47,101 bases of DNA, from contig QHVV01000011.1 of assembly GCA_003222385.1 (NCBI GenBank), positions 1 to 47,101 on the forward strand. Reading direction: 5' to 3'. The stretch is from Acidobacteriota bacterium (GTDB taxonomy: Bacteria > Acidobacteriota > Thermoanaerobaculia > UBA5066 > Gp7-AA6). The notes below the pieces were generated by a model. It ran no database searches. It saw only the letters and a list, made by a program, of their open reading frames with translations, and was not told the DNA's origin. Below, one piece after another: positions 16,292-25,340 of this stretch; within the stretch, counting starts at the first letter, position 1; every line of letters starts with the position of its first letter. The translations under genes and the position numbers were made by a program.

Positions 16292-17280
16292 GGGCGCACG
16301 ACGACCGGCTGGGACTCGGGCAGCCCGACGAGGCCCGACACGATCACCGGCTGCCCTTCCGCGAGCGCCGGCTGCCTGATCTCCGTCCGGCCGCCTTCGC
16401 GGAGGCCCGTCTGCACCGAAATCCAGTGCGCGCGGCTCTCCTGCACGACCGCGATGCGCGAGATGCCGGTCACGTCGTCCCGGAGGATCGCGGCATCCGG
16501 AACGGTGGCGACTCCCGCGCGCTCGCCGACGACGATGCGGGCCGTTCCAAAGAGGCCGAGTCCCATGTCGGGCGCCGACCCGGAGAGGTCGAGGCGGACG
16601 GAGCCCGTGAAGTCGGCGGGATTTGCGGTCGGAAGGATCCCGTGGACGCTGGCCGGAATCGGTCGGGGGCGTCCCGCGATCTCGATCGTGGCGGGCTGCA
16701 CCGCGTGAACTCTGGGCAGATCGGCCTGAGAGACGTCGGCGAGAAACACGACGGACGCCGTGTCCTGGATCGTCAGGATTTCCTGGTCTTCCGCCAGGCG
16801 GTCGCCCGCGCTCGCCGCGCGGCCGGAGACCCCACCGCTCCAGGCGGCCACGAGCGGCTTGCGCACGAGGTTCTTTTCGGCGAGCGCGAGGGCGCGCCGC
16901 GCGTCCTCTTTCTCCGCGGGAGTCGATGCCTGTCGCGACATCTCTCGCGCCCCGGAGACGGCGGCCTCGCTCTCGCGCGCGACCATCGTGCCGAGAAGCT
17001 GTCCGCGATGGACGACGTCCCCGTCGGCGACGCGTAGTTCCGTCAGCGTCCCGGCGAAAGGCGCCCGCAGTTTCTGGGAGCTCAACACCGCGGTCTTGCC
17101 AGGAGCGGAAACGACCTCGGAGAGGTTCGTCCTCTCGACCTTCGCGACCTTGACCGGCGTCGCCGGCGCCGGCGTTTTTTCCGCGGAGCGCTCCGCCCCG
17201 GAAGGTTTCGAAGACTCCTCCTTCCGGTGGCAGGCCGCCGCGAGCAGGACGGCCGCGAGGACGAGGCGCGCCCGACTCAG
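16288..17280 (-). CDS. RND periplasmic membrane fusion lipoprotein (HlyD/AcrA type), CTG start
   Basis: 330 residues. No ATG, GTG or TTG lies anywhere suitable. Starting at CTG 17280, which overlaps the tolC stop as CTGA, gives a textbook lipoprotein signal: SRAR, a hydrophobic core LVLAAVLLAA and lipobox AAAC. A GGGGGA stretch precedes the CTG. The mature protein has PVKVAKVERTNLSEVVSAPG (beta-barrel), LRAPFAGTLTELRVADGDVV (biotinyl-lipoyl half), a short charged helical hairpin, the second lipoyl half LVAAWSGGVSGRAASAGDRL, and a C-terminal barrel and proximal domain. The family joins the inner-membrane pump to the outer-membrane channel in the periplasm. The hairpin is short, as in metal-efflux-type fusion proteins. 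Downstream, RND starts at TTGA over its stop. Confidence 0.9.
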   Translation of the reverse strand: MSRARLVLAAVLLAAACHRKEESSKPSGAERSAEKTPAPATPVKVAKVERTNLSEVVSAPGKTAVLSSQKLRAPFAGTLTELRVADGDVVHRGQLLGTMVARESEAAVSGAREMSRQASTPAEKEDARRALALAEKNLVRKPLVAAWSGGVSGRAASAGDRLAEDQEILTIQDTASVVFLADVSQADLPRVHAVQPATIEIAGRPRPIPASVHGILPTANPADFTGSVRLDLSGSAPDMGLGLFGTARIVVGERAGVATVPDAAILRDDVTGISRIAVVQESRAHWISVQTGLREGGRTEIRQPALAEGQPVIVSGLVGLPESQPVVVRP

Positions 17281-18572
17281 GGAGTCCCCCAGCGCTCGGC
17301 GAGGGCGCGCGAAATCCGGTAGCGGGACACCGCCTCGGAGAGTCGCACGGTCGCTTCGATCGAAGCGGCATACGCGTCGATGACCTCGAGCGAGCTCGCC
17401 GCGCCCCCGCGATAACGGCTCTCCGCCTCGAGGTAGGCGTCCCGCGCCGCCGGCTCCGCCCTCGCAAGGAGCGCGATCTCCTGCGAGAGCGCGCGAAGCG
17501 CCGAGCGGGCCTGCTCCCACTGCCGGTGGGAGTCCCGCCTCGCGAGCTCCACCTTCGCCTTCGCCTGGGCCAGAGTGTGGTTCGCTTGGGCAACGCGGGC
17601 GCGGATCGCTCCGAAATCGAAGATTGGCCAGCTGAGCGAGAGCGTGAAGGAGTATCCGGCGTCGCGGCGCACCCGATCCCAGAACGTGGCGTCGGGATGC
17701 ATCGCCTTCAAGTCGGCGGGCACGAGGTGCGAGGTATCCGATCCCCAGAACCCGACGTCCGCCGACAGATCGAGGTGCGGCTTGCGCTCGGCGCGCGCGA
17801 CCGTCAGCGCGGCGTCGGCCGAGCGGACTTCCGCGAGCGCTTCCGCGACTTCCGGGGTTTCTCCCCACGCCGCCGATTCCGGCGGCGCAAGATCCGGAAA
17901 GGCCGGAGACGCGAGCTCCAGAGGCGCGGCGGGAGGGCGCCCCATGAGATCGTTCAACGCGATCCGCGAGTCATCGACCCGCCGCTGCGCTTCCAGGAGG
18001 CTGGCTTCCTCGGACGCGACGCGAACGTCCGTCTTCAGGAGATCCGCGGCGACCGCCTGTCCCGAGGCCTGCCGGCTCTTCAGCGACGTCCGGTAGCTCT
18101 CCAGTCGCGCGATCCCGGCTCGGCGGGCAAGCATCTCTTCGCGCGCGGTCAACATCTCGTTGAACTGTGTGACGACTTCCAGGTAGAGGTCCTTCTCGGC
18201 GATGCGGTAGCGCCCGCCCGCCGCCGCGAGATCCGCCCGGGCACGCGCCACCGCGGCGCGGCGGGCCCCGCCGTCGGTCAGGGGCTGGCGCCCGAGGGCC
18301 TGGAGTCGAAACTCGCCCGCGTTCGTCACGACCGGGTCGTACCCGGACGGCGGGGCGTAGGTGAATCCTCCTTCGACCGCGACCTTCAGCCATCGCTCCG
18401 CGCGCGCCTCTTCGACCTTGTCCTGAGCGATCGCGACGTCGTACGCGGGGATGGGCAGGCGGGCATTCGCCGCGCGCGCCTCGCGCAGAGCCTGATCGAG
18501 GGTGACCGGCTCCTGCGCCGTGGCGGCGGAGGCGAGAAGCGAGGCCGACAGCAGCAGGAGCGCGAGCTTCAT
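17277..18572 (-). CDS. TolC-family outer-membrane efflux protein
   Basis: 431 residues from ATG 18572, with signal peptide [20 protein letters not shown]. The mature protein starts with the family motif VTLDQALREARAANARL. Two tandem repeats of long amphipathic helices follow (for example ARADLAAAGGRYRIAEKDLY and ALAEVRSADAALTVARAERK). Strand segments include LDLSADVGFWG and YSFTLSLSWPIFDFGAIRAR, the usual SWPIFDFG strand of TolC channels. It forms the trimeric outer-membrane exit duct for the RND pump. Its ATG overlaps the stop of the kinase gene (ATGA at 18569-18572) and its stop overlaps the CTG of the fusion lipoprotein (CTGA at 17277-17280), so expression of all four genes is likely linked. 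Confidence 0.93.
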   Translation of the reverse strand: MKLALLLLSASLLASAATAQEPVTLDQALREARAANARLPIPAYDVAIAQDKVEEARAERWLKVAVEGGFTYAPPSGYDPVVTNAGEFRLQALGRQPLTDGGARRAAVARARADLAAAGGRYRIAEKDLYLEVVTQFNEMLTAREEMLARRAGIARLESYRTSLKSRQASGQAVAADLLKTDVRVASEEASLLEAQRRVDDSRIALNDLMGRPPAAPLELASPAFPDLAPPESAAWGETPEVAEALAEVRSADAALTVARAERKPHLDLSADVGFWGSDTSHLVPADLKAMHPDATFWDRVRRDAGYSFTLSLSWPIFDFGAIRARVAQANHTLAQAKAKVELARRDSHRQWEQARSALRALSQEIALLARAEPAARDAYLEAESRYRGGAASSLEVIDAYAASIEATVRLSEAVSRYRISRALAERWGTP

Positions 18573-20889
18573 GCTGCGGTCTCGGCGGAGCCGCTGTGCG
18601 ACCGGCGTAATTCCTCGTAAAGCCGCCGATACCCGGCGCACTCCTCCCGGAGCTCGGACATCAGGCCGCGGAATCTCTCCTCTCCGCGAATCGACTCGAG
18701 CAGCGGATCGATCTCGAAGAAGCCATGGCACGGGAATCCGTTGTGCGCTGCATCGGCGAGCCAGCGCAGGGCGTCGTCCTTTTCTCCGAGCAACGCATGG
18801 ATGCAGGCGATGTCGTACTGAGCATGGTGATAGTGGACGAACGATTTCTTGTTCTGGATCGTGAGCTGGATCTGCTGGCGCGCGCGTTCGGCATCCCGCT
18901 CGGAGGCGGCAATGACGCCGCGGACGGGATAGAACAGGACGTCGTTGGGGAACTGACGCGAGGTGCGGTCCACCACAGCCGCGGCCTCGGACCGCCGACC
19001 GAGCCGGATGAGGCAGTGCGCGATCTGGTGGTAGATCCAGGCGGCCGGCGTTTGAGTCGACGCCTGCTCGGACATTCCGAGCGCCCTCTCGTACTGACCC
19101 AAGTGATAGTGCGCAAGACCGCGGTGGATCAGCGCCAAGCCGTCCGCTGGGTCGATGGCCACTGCGGCTTGGGACGCGCTCAAGGACTCTTCGAACATCG
19201 ATGCGTGGTCGAGCACGACGGACAAACGAGTGTGCGCTTCCGACAGACTCGGTCGTCCCGCGATCGCCGCGACCAACTCGCGCATCGCGCCAACGTGGTC
19301 GAATCCGCTGCGCGGAGTCCAGAGAAGAGAGCCGCGGAGATACCGCCCCTCCGGCAGGTGAGGGTCGACCGATAGCGCTCGCTCGCACATCTCCGACGCG
19401 CGCGCTTGCCAGTCGCCTTCCGGTTCGTAGTTCAATGCCATCTGGAGGTAGGCGGCCGAAAGTCCCGCCCAGGCCAGCGCGAACCGAGGATCCGCGTCGC
19501 GGGCTTGCTCGAATGCCTCGATGGCGCTATTGACGTCGGACAGCGTGCCATGGAAGAGGCTTGCTCGCCCTTTGAGATACAGCTCGTAGGCCTCTCCGGC
19601 CGGACGCGGAGTCCGAGCGAGGCGGCGCTCCTCGGAAGGTGTCAGCTCGACCTCGAGGGCCTCGGCGATCTTTCTCGAGACTTGGTCCTGCATCTCGAAG
19701 ATGTCGTCGAGCGAGGTGTCGATCTTCGATCCCCACAGGGACCGCCCGTCGGAAGTTCGGATGAGCTGGACCGTGACCCGAAGCCTCGACGCGGAGCGCT
19801 GAAAGCTTCCATCGAGAACGGCGTCTACACCGAGCTCGCGGCCCGCCTGCTGCGGATCCACGGAGAGGTCCGTGTAGCGGAGAATCGCCGCGGTCGGACG
19901 CACGAGGAGCGACCGGACCGTTGCGAGCTCGGTGATCGTCGCGTCGGCAAGCCCGACTCCGAGATGAGCATTTTCGGGGTTACGCGCCAGGTCCTTGAAG
20001 AGAAGGACGGCGATGGATCGTTTCCGGGACGGATCGTCGGGCGAGGCCAGCAGCGGCGGCGCCGATTCCGCGGCGGACACTCCCGAGACGGCTTCGATTC
20101 TTTCTCCAGGCACCTCCGGACGATTCTCTCCAGACCCGAGGAGACGTCGCGGACTTTGACTTCGGCGAAATCGGAGGGTTCTTCGGTCAGGATGGCGTTC
20201 ATCGTTTCGACCGCGGAGTCGGCGCGGAAGGCGCGCCGGCCCGTCAGCATCTCGTAGAGGATCGTCCCGAAGGCGAAGATGTCGCAACGGTGGTCCACCG
20301 GCTGTCCGCGCACCTGCTCGGGCGACATGTATCCGACGGTTCCCAGGATAGTCCCCGGCTCGGTCGCGTGAGCGACGGTCGGCGCCTGCGTGGTGCGGAG
20401 GGCCACCGGGTCGATGGATTTCGCCAGACCGAAGTCGAGGATTTTCACGTGGCCGTCCCGCGTCACGAAGACGTTCTCGGGCTTCAGGTCCCGGTGCACG
20501 ATCCCCCGTTCGTGCGCCGCTGCGAGTCCGCGCGCGATCTCGAGGCCGTGCTCCGTCGCTTTCCGGACGCCGATCGGCCCTCCCTCGAGGTGTCCACGGA
20601 GCGTCGCGCCTTCCAAGAGCTCCGTGACCGCGTAACGGACTCCCTCGTACGTCCCGAAGTCGTAGATCGCGAGGATGTTCGGGTGCGAGAGCGCCGCGAC
20701 GGCCTTGCATTCACGCTCGAAGCGGGAGAGAGCGTTTACGTCCTCGGTGAGCCGCTCGGGAAGAACCTTTACGGCGACGTCGCGGTCGAGCCGGCGATCG
20801 CGGGCGCGGTAGACCTCGCCCATGCCTCCGGCACCGAGAGGCGCCAGGATCTCGTAGGGACCGAGGCCGGTTCCCGGAGAGAGGCTCAT
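18569..20889 (-). CDS. Ser/Thr protein kinase with TolB-like and TPR domains, frameshifted (kinase 2)
   Basis: The kinase domain reads from ATG 20889: [10 protein letters not shown]41 in [27 protein letters not shown] and [13 protein letters not shown]. It is complete to VRRCLEKE at about 20100, where the frame changes. The remainder ([18 protein letters not shown], then the TolB-like [20 protein letters not shown], then TPR repeats such as [18 protein letters not shown]) reads one frame over, down to 18569. The full span is 2321 nt, one short of a multiple of three, so a single missing nucleotide explains the break. Unlike kinases 1 and 3, no membrane helix lies between the halves, so a repaired protein would be cytosolic. 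Its ATG overlaps the stop of a vapC stub and its stop overlaps tolC, placing it inside the efflux operon. Sequencing error or real inactivation are both possible. Confidence 0.82.
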
Positions 20890-20969
20890 GGGGCTATCGG
20901 ACCGCGCCGCTCCGGACTCAAGACCACGCGAGCTTCACGCGGCGGAGCGGAGTTTTCAACGAGAACCAT
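20886..20969 (-). pseudogene. vapC toxin remnant (27-codon stub)
   Basis: An ATG at 20969 inside the end of vapB opens a 27-codon frame beginning MVLVENSA, which matches the usual VapC opening MVLVDxSV. It loses all similarity after residue 8, before any PIN-domain acidic residues. Its TGA overlaps the ATG of kinase 2 (ATGA at 20886-20889). It is best read as a deleted vapC whose start region now bridges vapB and the kinase. Confidence 0.5.
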
Positions 20970-21168
20970 GTCGCAACGCCCGGAGGGCTTTGTGGTCGAA
21001 GTCCTTGCGAAGACGGATTCGCCCGGCAAGCTCCGTGAGATCCTTCTTGCGACGGACTCGGACCAGCTCCCGAAGCGCCATGTCGATCAGCTCGCGCTTC
21101 GTTCGTGCACCAGTCAGACGGAAGGCCTCCCGGACGAGCTCGCCATCCAGGACCACATTGGTTCGCAT
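20956..21168 (-). CDS. vapB: VapB-type ribbon-helix-helix antitoxin (orphan)
   Basis: 70 residues from ATG 21168, chosen over the upstream in-frame ATG at 21207 because GGAGGGAG lies directly before it. The sequence is a classic VapB: MRTNVVLDGELVREAFRLTG (beta strand and first helix), TKRELIDMALRELVRVRRKK (second helix) and a C-terminal toxin-binding tail ending ALRALRHGSR. VapB normally represses its own promoter and neutralises the VapC ribonuclease encoded directly downstream. Here only a 27-codon vapC stub follows, then a kinase. The gene may survive as an autoregulated repressor driving the kinase/efflux operon, which is inference. It may also be a simple relic. Confidence 0.88.
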   Translation of the reverse strand: MRTNVVLDGELVREAFRLTGARTKRELIDMALRELVRVRRKKDLTELAGRIRLRKDFDHKALRALRHGSR

Positions 21169-21241
21169 TGCTCCCTCCTCGATGTGCAGAGGAATGCGTA
21201 TTCTCACATCGAGGCCGGCGGCAGTCCGGATCGGCAGTCGG

Positions 21242-22636
21242 CTACAGCTTCACGAGGCACCACTCCTCGGACCATGGGAGGCGCGACATCTGGAGAGAGG
21301 GCTTGCCACCTGACTGCACCGCGAAGCCGTCGCTGAAATTCACCCCGAACCCGTTCTCCGGGTCGTAGAGACCCGGCTCGACCGAGAAGATCATTCCGGG
21401 CTCCAGCATCGTGTAGTCGCCGAGCGCGAGATACGGCGGCTGATGCCCCTCCATCCCCATGCCGTGCGCCGGGCGGTGGTAGATGTACTTCTGCATCCCT
21501 TCCTTCACCTGGTGCTGATGGATCTGATAGGCGACGGTCGAGCACGCGATGCCCTCGCGGGAGAGGTCCTTCTGCATCACGCAGCAATCGCGGGAGACCG
21601 TCCAGACTTTCTTCTGGTGATCCGTCCACGGAGCCAGGAGAAAGGCGCGGTACAGCTCGCCGCCGCATCCGCCGATCTCGACGCCCCCGGCGATCTGCAG
21701 AGCCTGGCCTTTCTGGATGCGGTTGTGATGGAACTGGTTCGGGTGGGGATAGCCGGTTCCCCGGCCGACGCGGACCCCGACCCCGAGCTCGACGCCGACT
21801 GCGGTATGCGGTGTTCCGTCGCGCCTGATCCCCTTGAGCAGGAGGTTCGTCCCGAACTCCTCGGCCGCGTGGCCGAGCTCGTAGTCCGTCAGGTCCGTCC
21901 CCTTCGCGAGCAGGAGGTCGCGCGCGAAGGCGTGCGTCTCGTCGAAAACGCGATACGCGCGCCGCCAGAGCGCGAGCTCCTCGGGAGTCTTGACCATACG
22001 CATCTTTTCGCAGCGATCCGAGATCGATCCGAACTCGGTCGTCTTGATGAAGATCTTCGCGGCCGACTCCTTCTGCCGGCTGTTCTGCTCGCGGTCGGTC
22101 GCGATGCGCTTCCCGTCGTAGCCCCGCTTTTTCAGCCCCTTCAACACCCACTCGTAGAGATTGACCTTTTCTCCCTGCTGGACCTTGCCGAGGTTGGGGA
22201 ACGCTCCTTCGGCGTGCTGGAAGTCGAAGTAGGACTCAGTCTCCGTGGCCCACCAGCTCTTGACGAGGTCGCGGTCGAGCCCCGGATGGAACCAGATCGC
22301 CGCCATCTTGTCGGCGGGGAGGAAGACCATGAAGGGGCGCTCCGTCGTGGAGTGAAAGAGGCCCGTGAAATAGATGATGTTCCAGCGGTCCGACAGCAGA
22401 GCGCCCGAGTAGCCCTGGTCCTGGAGATACTCCTGCAGGACCTTGACGCGGCCCTTGTGCCATTCGAGCGGCAGGCGGTCGACCGTGGCGGGAACGAGGC
22501 CGTCGTCCTCTTTGAGGAAGAGCGCCGCGGACTTGGAACCATCGACCCCGGCCTGAGCAGCGGCCGTCCGCGCGAGGAGAGATCCCGCCGCGGCCGCACC
22601 CGTCGTCGCGAGAAGCGAGCGCCGACTGATCTTCAT
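21242..22636 (-). CDS. Tat-exported M24 (Xaa-Pro aminopeptidase/creatinase fold) protein
   Basis: 464 residues. The N-terminus has a twin-arginine signal: KISRRSLLATTGAAAAGSLL, then ARTAAAQA. The fold is an N-terminal creatinase-like domain (YSGALLSDRWNIIYFTGLFH) then an M24 pita-bread domain with MRMVKTPEELALWRRA and, further on, HRPAHGMGMEGHQPP and MIFSVEPGLYDPENGFG. In active metal-dependent M24 enzymes five ligands (D, D, H, E, E) are expected. Here the His and the first Glu are present, but the two Asp sites read as VEIGG and GELYR, and the final Glu site reads GVNFSDG. It may therefore be a metal-free hydrolase like creatinase, or an altered enzyme. It lies 33 bp downstream of kinase 3 on the same strand. 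Confidence 0.85.
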   Translation of the reverse strand: MKISRRSLLATTGAAAAGSLLARTAAAQAGVDGSKSAALFLKEDDGLVPATVDRLPLEWHKGRVKVLQEYLQDQGYSGALLSDRWNIIYFTGLFHSTTERPFMVFLPADKMAAIWFHPGLDRDLVKSWWATETESYFDFQHAEGAFPNLGKVQQGEKVNLYEWVLKGLKKRGYDGKRIATDREQNSRQKESAAKIFIKTTEFGSISDRCEKMRMVKTPEELALWRRAYRVFDETHAFARDLLLAKGTDLTDYELGHAAEEFGTNLLLKGIRRDGTPHTAVGVELGVGVRVGRGTGYPHPNQFHHNRIQKGQALQIAGGVEIGGCGGELYRAFLLAPWTDHQKKVWTVSRDCCVMQKDLSREGIACSTVAYQIHQHQVKEGMQKYIYHRPAHGMGMEGHQPPYLALGDYTMLEPGMIFSVEPGLYDPENGFGVNFSDGFAVQSGGKPSLQMSRLPWSEEWCLVKL

Positions 22637-22670
22637 TGGTCCCTCCGTGAAGAAGCGGAATCGTATCGGA

Positions 22671-25280
22671 TCAGCGGAGTCCCGCCACGACGTAGAGCTG
22701 GGAATGGCCTCGCCGCAGGCCGTACGCGAGAGCCCGACCGTCGGGGGCTACGACGATACGGTTTACGTTGCCGGCCGCCTCCGCCAGCCGGATCTCCCTG
22801 ACGACGACTCTTCGGCCGGTATCCGGATCCAGGCGCAGAATGGTTTTGACCGGCTGCACCGCCCGGATCGCGATCGGCACCCTGAGACCCTCGGAGACGA
22901 AGATCGTCCGGCCGTCCGACGTCCAGCCGATCGGGACTTCCCGCGCCGCGAGGCCCGCGATCGGACGCGACGTTCCGCCGGCGACCGGATACCGAACGAA
23001 ATTGCCGGGACTCTGCGCCGCGAGCAGAAAGCGGCCGTCCGGTGAGAGGGCGCCCGTCACGAAATAGGGAATGGCGAAACCCTCCGGGCTCACCGGACGC
23101 GGCTTGCCGTCCGGAAGATCGACCCTGTGGATCCTCCAGTTTTTCCGGGGCTCGCGCGCGGAAACGAGGAACGATTTCCCTTCGGGCAGCCAGACGGCGT
23201 TGGAGATTTCTTCGAATCGGAGTAAGGGCAGGGTGCGAGGTTCTCCCGTGCCCGTCGGGATGAGACGGAGCCCTTCCGCCGGATCGGGGAGCTTGACCAG
23301 CACGGTGCTCCCGTCGGTCGAGAGCGCCAGGCCACGGCCCTCTCCCAGGCGGACCGCGGGAGACCCATCCATCTTACGGAGATAGACGGATGCAGTTCGC
23401 CCGCCGGCTTCGCCGATCTCGTTGAACAGGACCGCCTTCCCGTCGGAGGTGAGATCGAAAGGCTCGGGCCAGTCGAGCCACGTCAGGTCACGCTCGGCGG
23501 AGTCGCCGGGGCCGGAACCCCACAGCCCATTGATGATCGAGTGATGAGCGAGGAGCACGTGGCCGTCGCGCGAGATGTCGTCGAGCTCGAGCTCGCCCGG
23601 CATTTGAGCCACCAGCCGCAGCTTTCCCCGGCGATCGACGGCGTGGAGCCCGCTCGGTTTTCCCGGCTCGGACGATCCGGTGAACCAGACCTCCTTACCG
23701 TCGAGAGACCAGCAGGGAGCGCCGCCCGGCAGGTTGAATCCCCTGACGAGCGCGCGCGGAGGGCCGCCAGTTCTCCCGACGACCATCACCGACCCGCTGT
23801 CGTAATCGAAGAACGCGATCTGGTCGCCTCCCGGGGAGAACCGTGGCGACCCGATCTGCCCTCCTTCGTACAGGACTTTCCCGACCGGGAACTCGAGCCG
23901 TACACGCCCGCCCACGCCCCGAACGATCGCGAGCTCCTCGCCGCCGGACGAAAAATCGGCTCCGGCATACGGGACGTGCTCGATCGTCGGCCGGGGGGTC
24001 CCGCCGGCGAACGGGACACGGGCCAGGGTTCCGAAGGGGCCGACTTCATTTATCAGAACCGCCATTTCGCCGGAGCGCGAGATCGCCAGAATGTCCGCGT
24101 CCATGCCGAACGAGCGGGATTCGGGACTCTCCGGACGAACGGCATACAACCCTCGCGGCTCACCGCCGAGCGCTGCGCCGTAGACGATCGTCTGGCCGTC
24201 CGGCGTGAAGCGGGCGTTCTCCAGCGCGGCGGTGCGGAACGTCAGGCGCTGGAAAGTGGGCGCGGAGGTCCCGGCAATCTGCTTCGAAGCGACGAGCCAT
24301 CCGGCGACGGCACCGACGAGGAGCAGAAGGAGAGCCGACGCGAGAACCGTGGACCGCCGGAGCCGGCGGAGGGGACTCGGTCCCAATGAAAATGCCTGCT
24401 CCGGCGCGCTCGTGATCTCCGAGACATGATCGCGGACGCTCGCGAGGTCCCGCGCGAGATCGCGGGTCGAGGCAAAGCGCTCCTCCGGATCCTTCGCCAG
24501 GCATCGCTCGACGATCCATCGCAGCGGCGGCGGCACCTCGGCGCGCACTTTCCCGATCGGTTCGGGCTCCTCCCGGATGATCGCCGACATCGTCTCGGCC
24601 GCCGTCTTGCGCTGAAACGGCTTCCGGCCCGTCGCGATCTCGTAGAGGATCGATCCGAACGAGAACTGATCCGACCGGAAGTCGAGCGGCTCCCCGCTCG
24701 CCTGCTCGGGTGACATGTATCCGACGGTCCCCATCACGACGCCGGGATGCGTCTCCGGCTTCGCGAGCGTCGGCATCACCGATACGCCGCCCGACTCGGG
24801 CTCGACGAGCTTTGCCAGGCCAAAGTCGAGGATCTTCGCGAACCCGTCTTTCGAGACCATGACATTTTCGGGCTTCAAGTCCCGGTGCACGATCCCCGCG
24901 GCGTGCGCCTTCGCGAGTCCGTCGGCGATCTGCCCTGCGAGCGCGAGCACACGGCGAACGGGCAACGCGCCTCCGGCGGAGAGCTCCCGCAGCGTCCGTC
25001 CGTCCACGAGCTCCATCGCGATGTAGGAGGTCGAGTCGGAGCGGCCGATGTCGTGGACCGTGACGATGTTCGGGTGGTTGAGCGCCGACGCGGATCGGGC
25101 TTCCTGCTCGAAGCGCGAGAGCCGATCGGCATTCTCCGAGAGCTCGGGCGGAAGAACCTTCAGCGCGACCTCGCGGCCGAGCCGGGCGTCCCGCGCGCGA
25201 TAGACCTCGCCCATTCCGCCCGAACCGAGCGGAGCGAGGATCTCGTAGGGACCCAGCCGGGATCCGATGGGAAGCGTCAT
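22671..25280 (-). CDS. Ser/Thr protein kinase with WD40/TolB-like beta-propeller sensor (kinase 3)
   Basis: 869 residues. The kinase domain has GSGGMGEVY (19-27), K41 in [27 protein letters not shown] and [13 protein letters not shown], all intact. A juxtamembrane stretch and one membrane helix (STVLASALLLLLVGAVAGWL, about residue 310) follow. The outer half is made of PD40/TolB-like propeller blades: ENARFTPDGQTIVYGAA, ISRSGEMAVLI, SPRFSPGGDQIAFFDYDSGS, APCWSLDGKEVWFTGSS and GALSPDGRFLLAAQSPGN. This is the common Acidobacteriota kinase plan in which a periplasmic propeller may sense ligand. The M24 gene follows after 34 bp. The upstream 98 bp carries a strong palindrome at 25341-25371. Confidence 0.93.
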   Translation of the reverse strand: MTLPIGSRLGPYEILAPLGSGGMGEVYRARDARLGREVALKVLPPELSENADRLSRFEQEARSASALNHPNIVTVHDIGRSDSTSYIAMELVDGRTLRELSAGGALPVRRVLALAGQIADGLAKAHAAGIVHRDLKPENVMVSKDGFAKILDFGLAKLVEPESGGVSVMPTLAKPETHPGVVMGTVGYMSPEQASGEPLDFRSDQFSFGSILYEIATGRKPFQRKTAAETMSAIIREEPEPIGKVRAEVPPPLRWIVERCLAKDPEERFASTRDLARDLASVRDHVSEITSAPEQAFSLGPSPLRRLRRSTVLASALLLLLVGAVAGWLVASKQIAGTSAPTFQRLTFRTAALENARFTPDGQTIVYGAALGGEPRGLYAVRPESPESRSFGMDADILAISRSGEMAVLINEVGPFGTLARVPFAGGTPRPTIEHVPYAGADFSSGGEELAIVRGVGGRVRLEFPVGKVLYEGGQIGSPRFSPGGDQIAFFDYDSGSVMVVGRTGGPPRALVRGFNLPGGAPCWSLDGKEVWFTGSSEPGKPSGLHAVDRRGKLRLVAQMPGELELDDISRDGHVLLAHHSIINGLWGSGPGDSAERDLTWLDWPEPFDLTSDGKAVLFNEIGEAGGRTASVYLRKMDGSPAVRLGEGRGLALSTDGSTVLVKLPDPAEGLRLIPTGTGEPRTLPLLRFEEISNAVWLPEGKSFLVSAREPRKNWRIHRVDLPDGKPRPVSPEGFAIPYFVTGALSPDGRFLLAAQSPGNFVRYPVAGGTSRPIAGLAAREVPIGWTSDGRTIFVSEGLRVPIAIRAVQPVKTILRLDPDTGRRVVVREIRLAEAAGNVNRIVVAPDGRALAYGLRRGHSQLYVVAGLR

Positions 25281-25340
25281 CGTGAAGGAGCGAGCCTTCT
25301 TCGAAGAATCCTACCGCCCGGAGCGGGCGAGTGGACGGCG

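Noticed and set aside
13760-16708. 982-residue plus-strand open frame opposite the RND gene
   Set aside because: It is the antisense shadow of the RND and fusion-protein genes: Arg/Asp/Gly-rich with no domain features. High GC makes such frames common here.
18569-20113. Independent gene starting at GTG 20113 encoding only the TolB/TPR half
   Set aside because: The kinase half has no natural end of its own and would run about 90 residues of nonsense to 19825; a one-base break explains both parts better, although a separate gene cannot be fully excluded.
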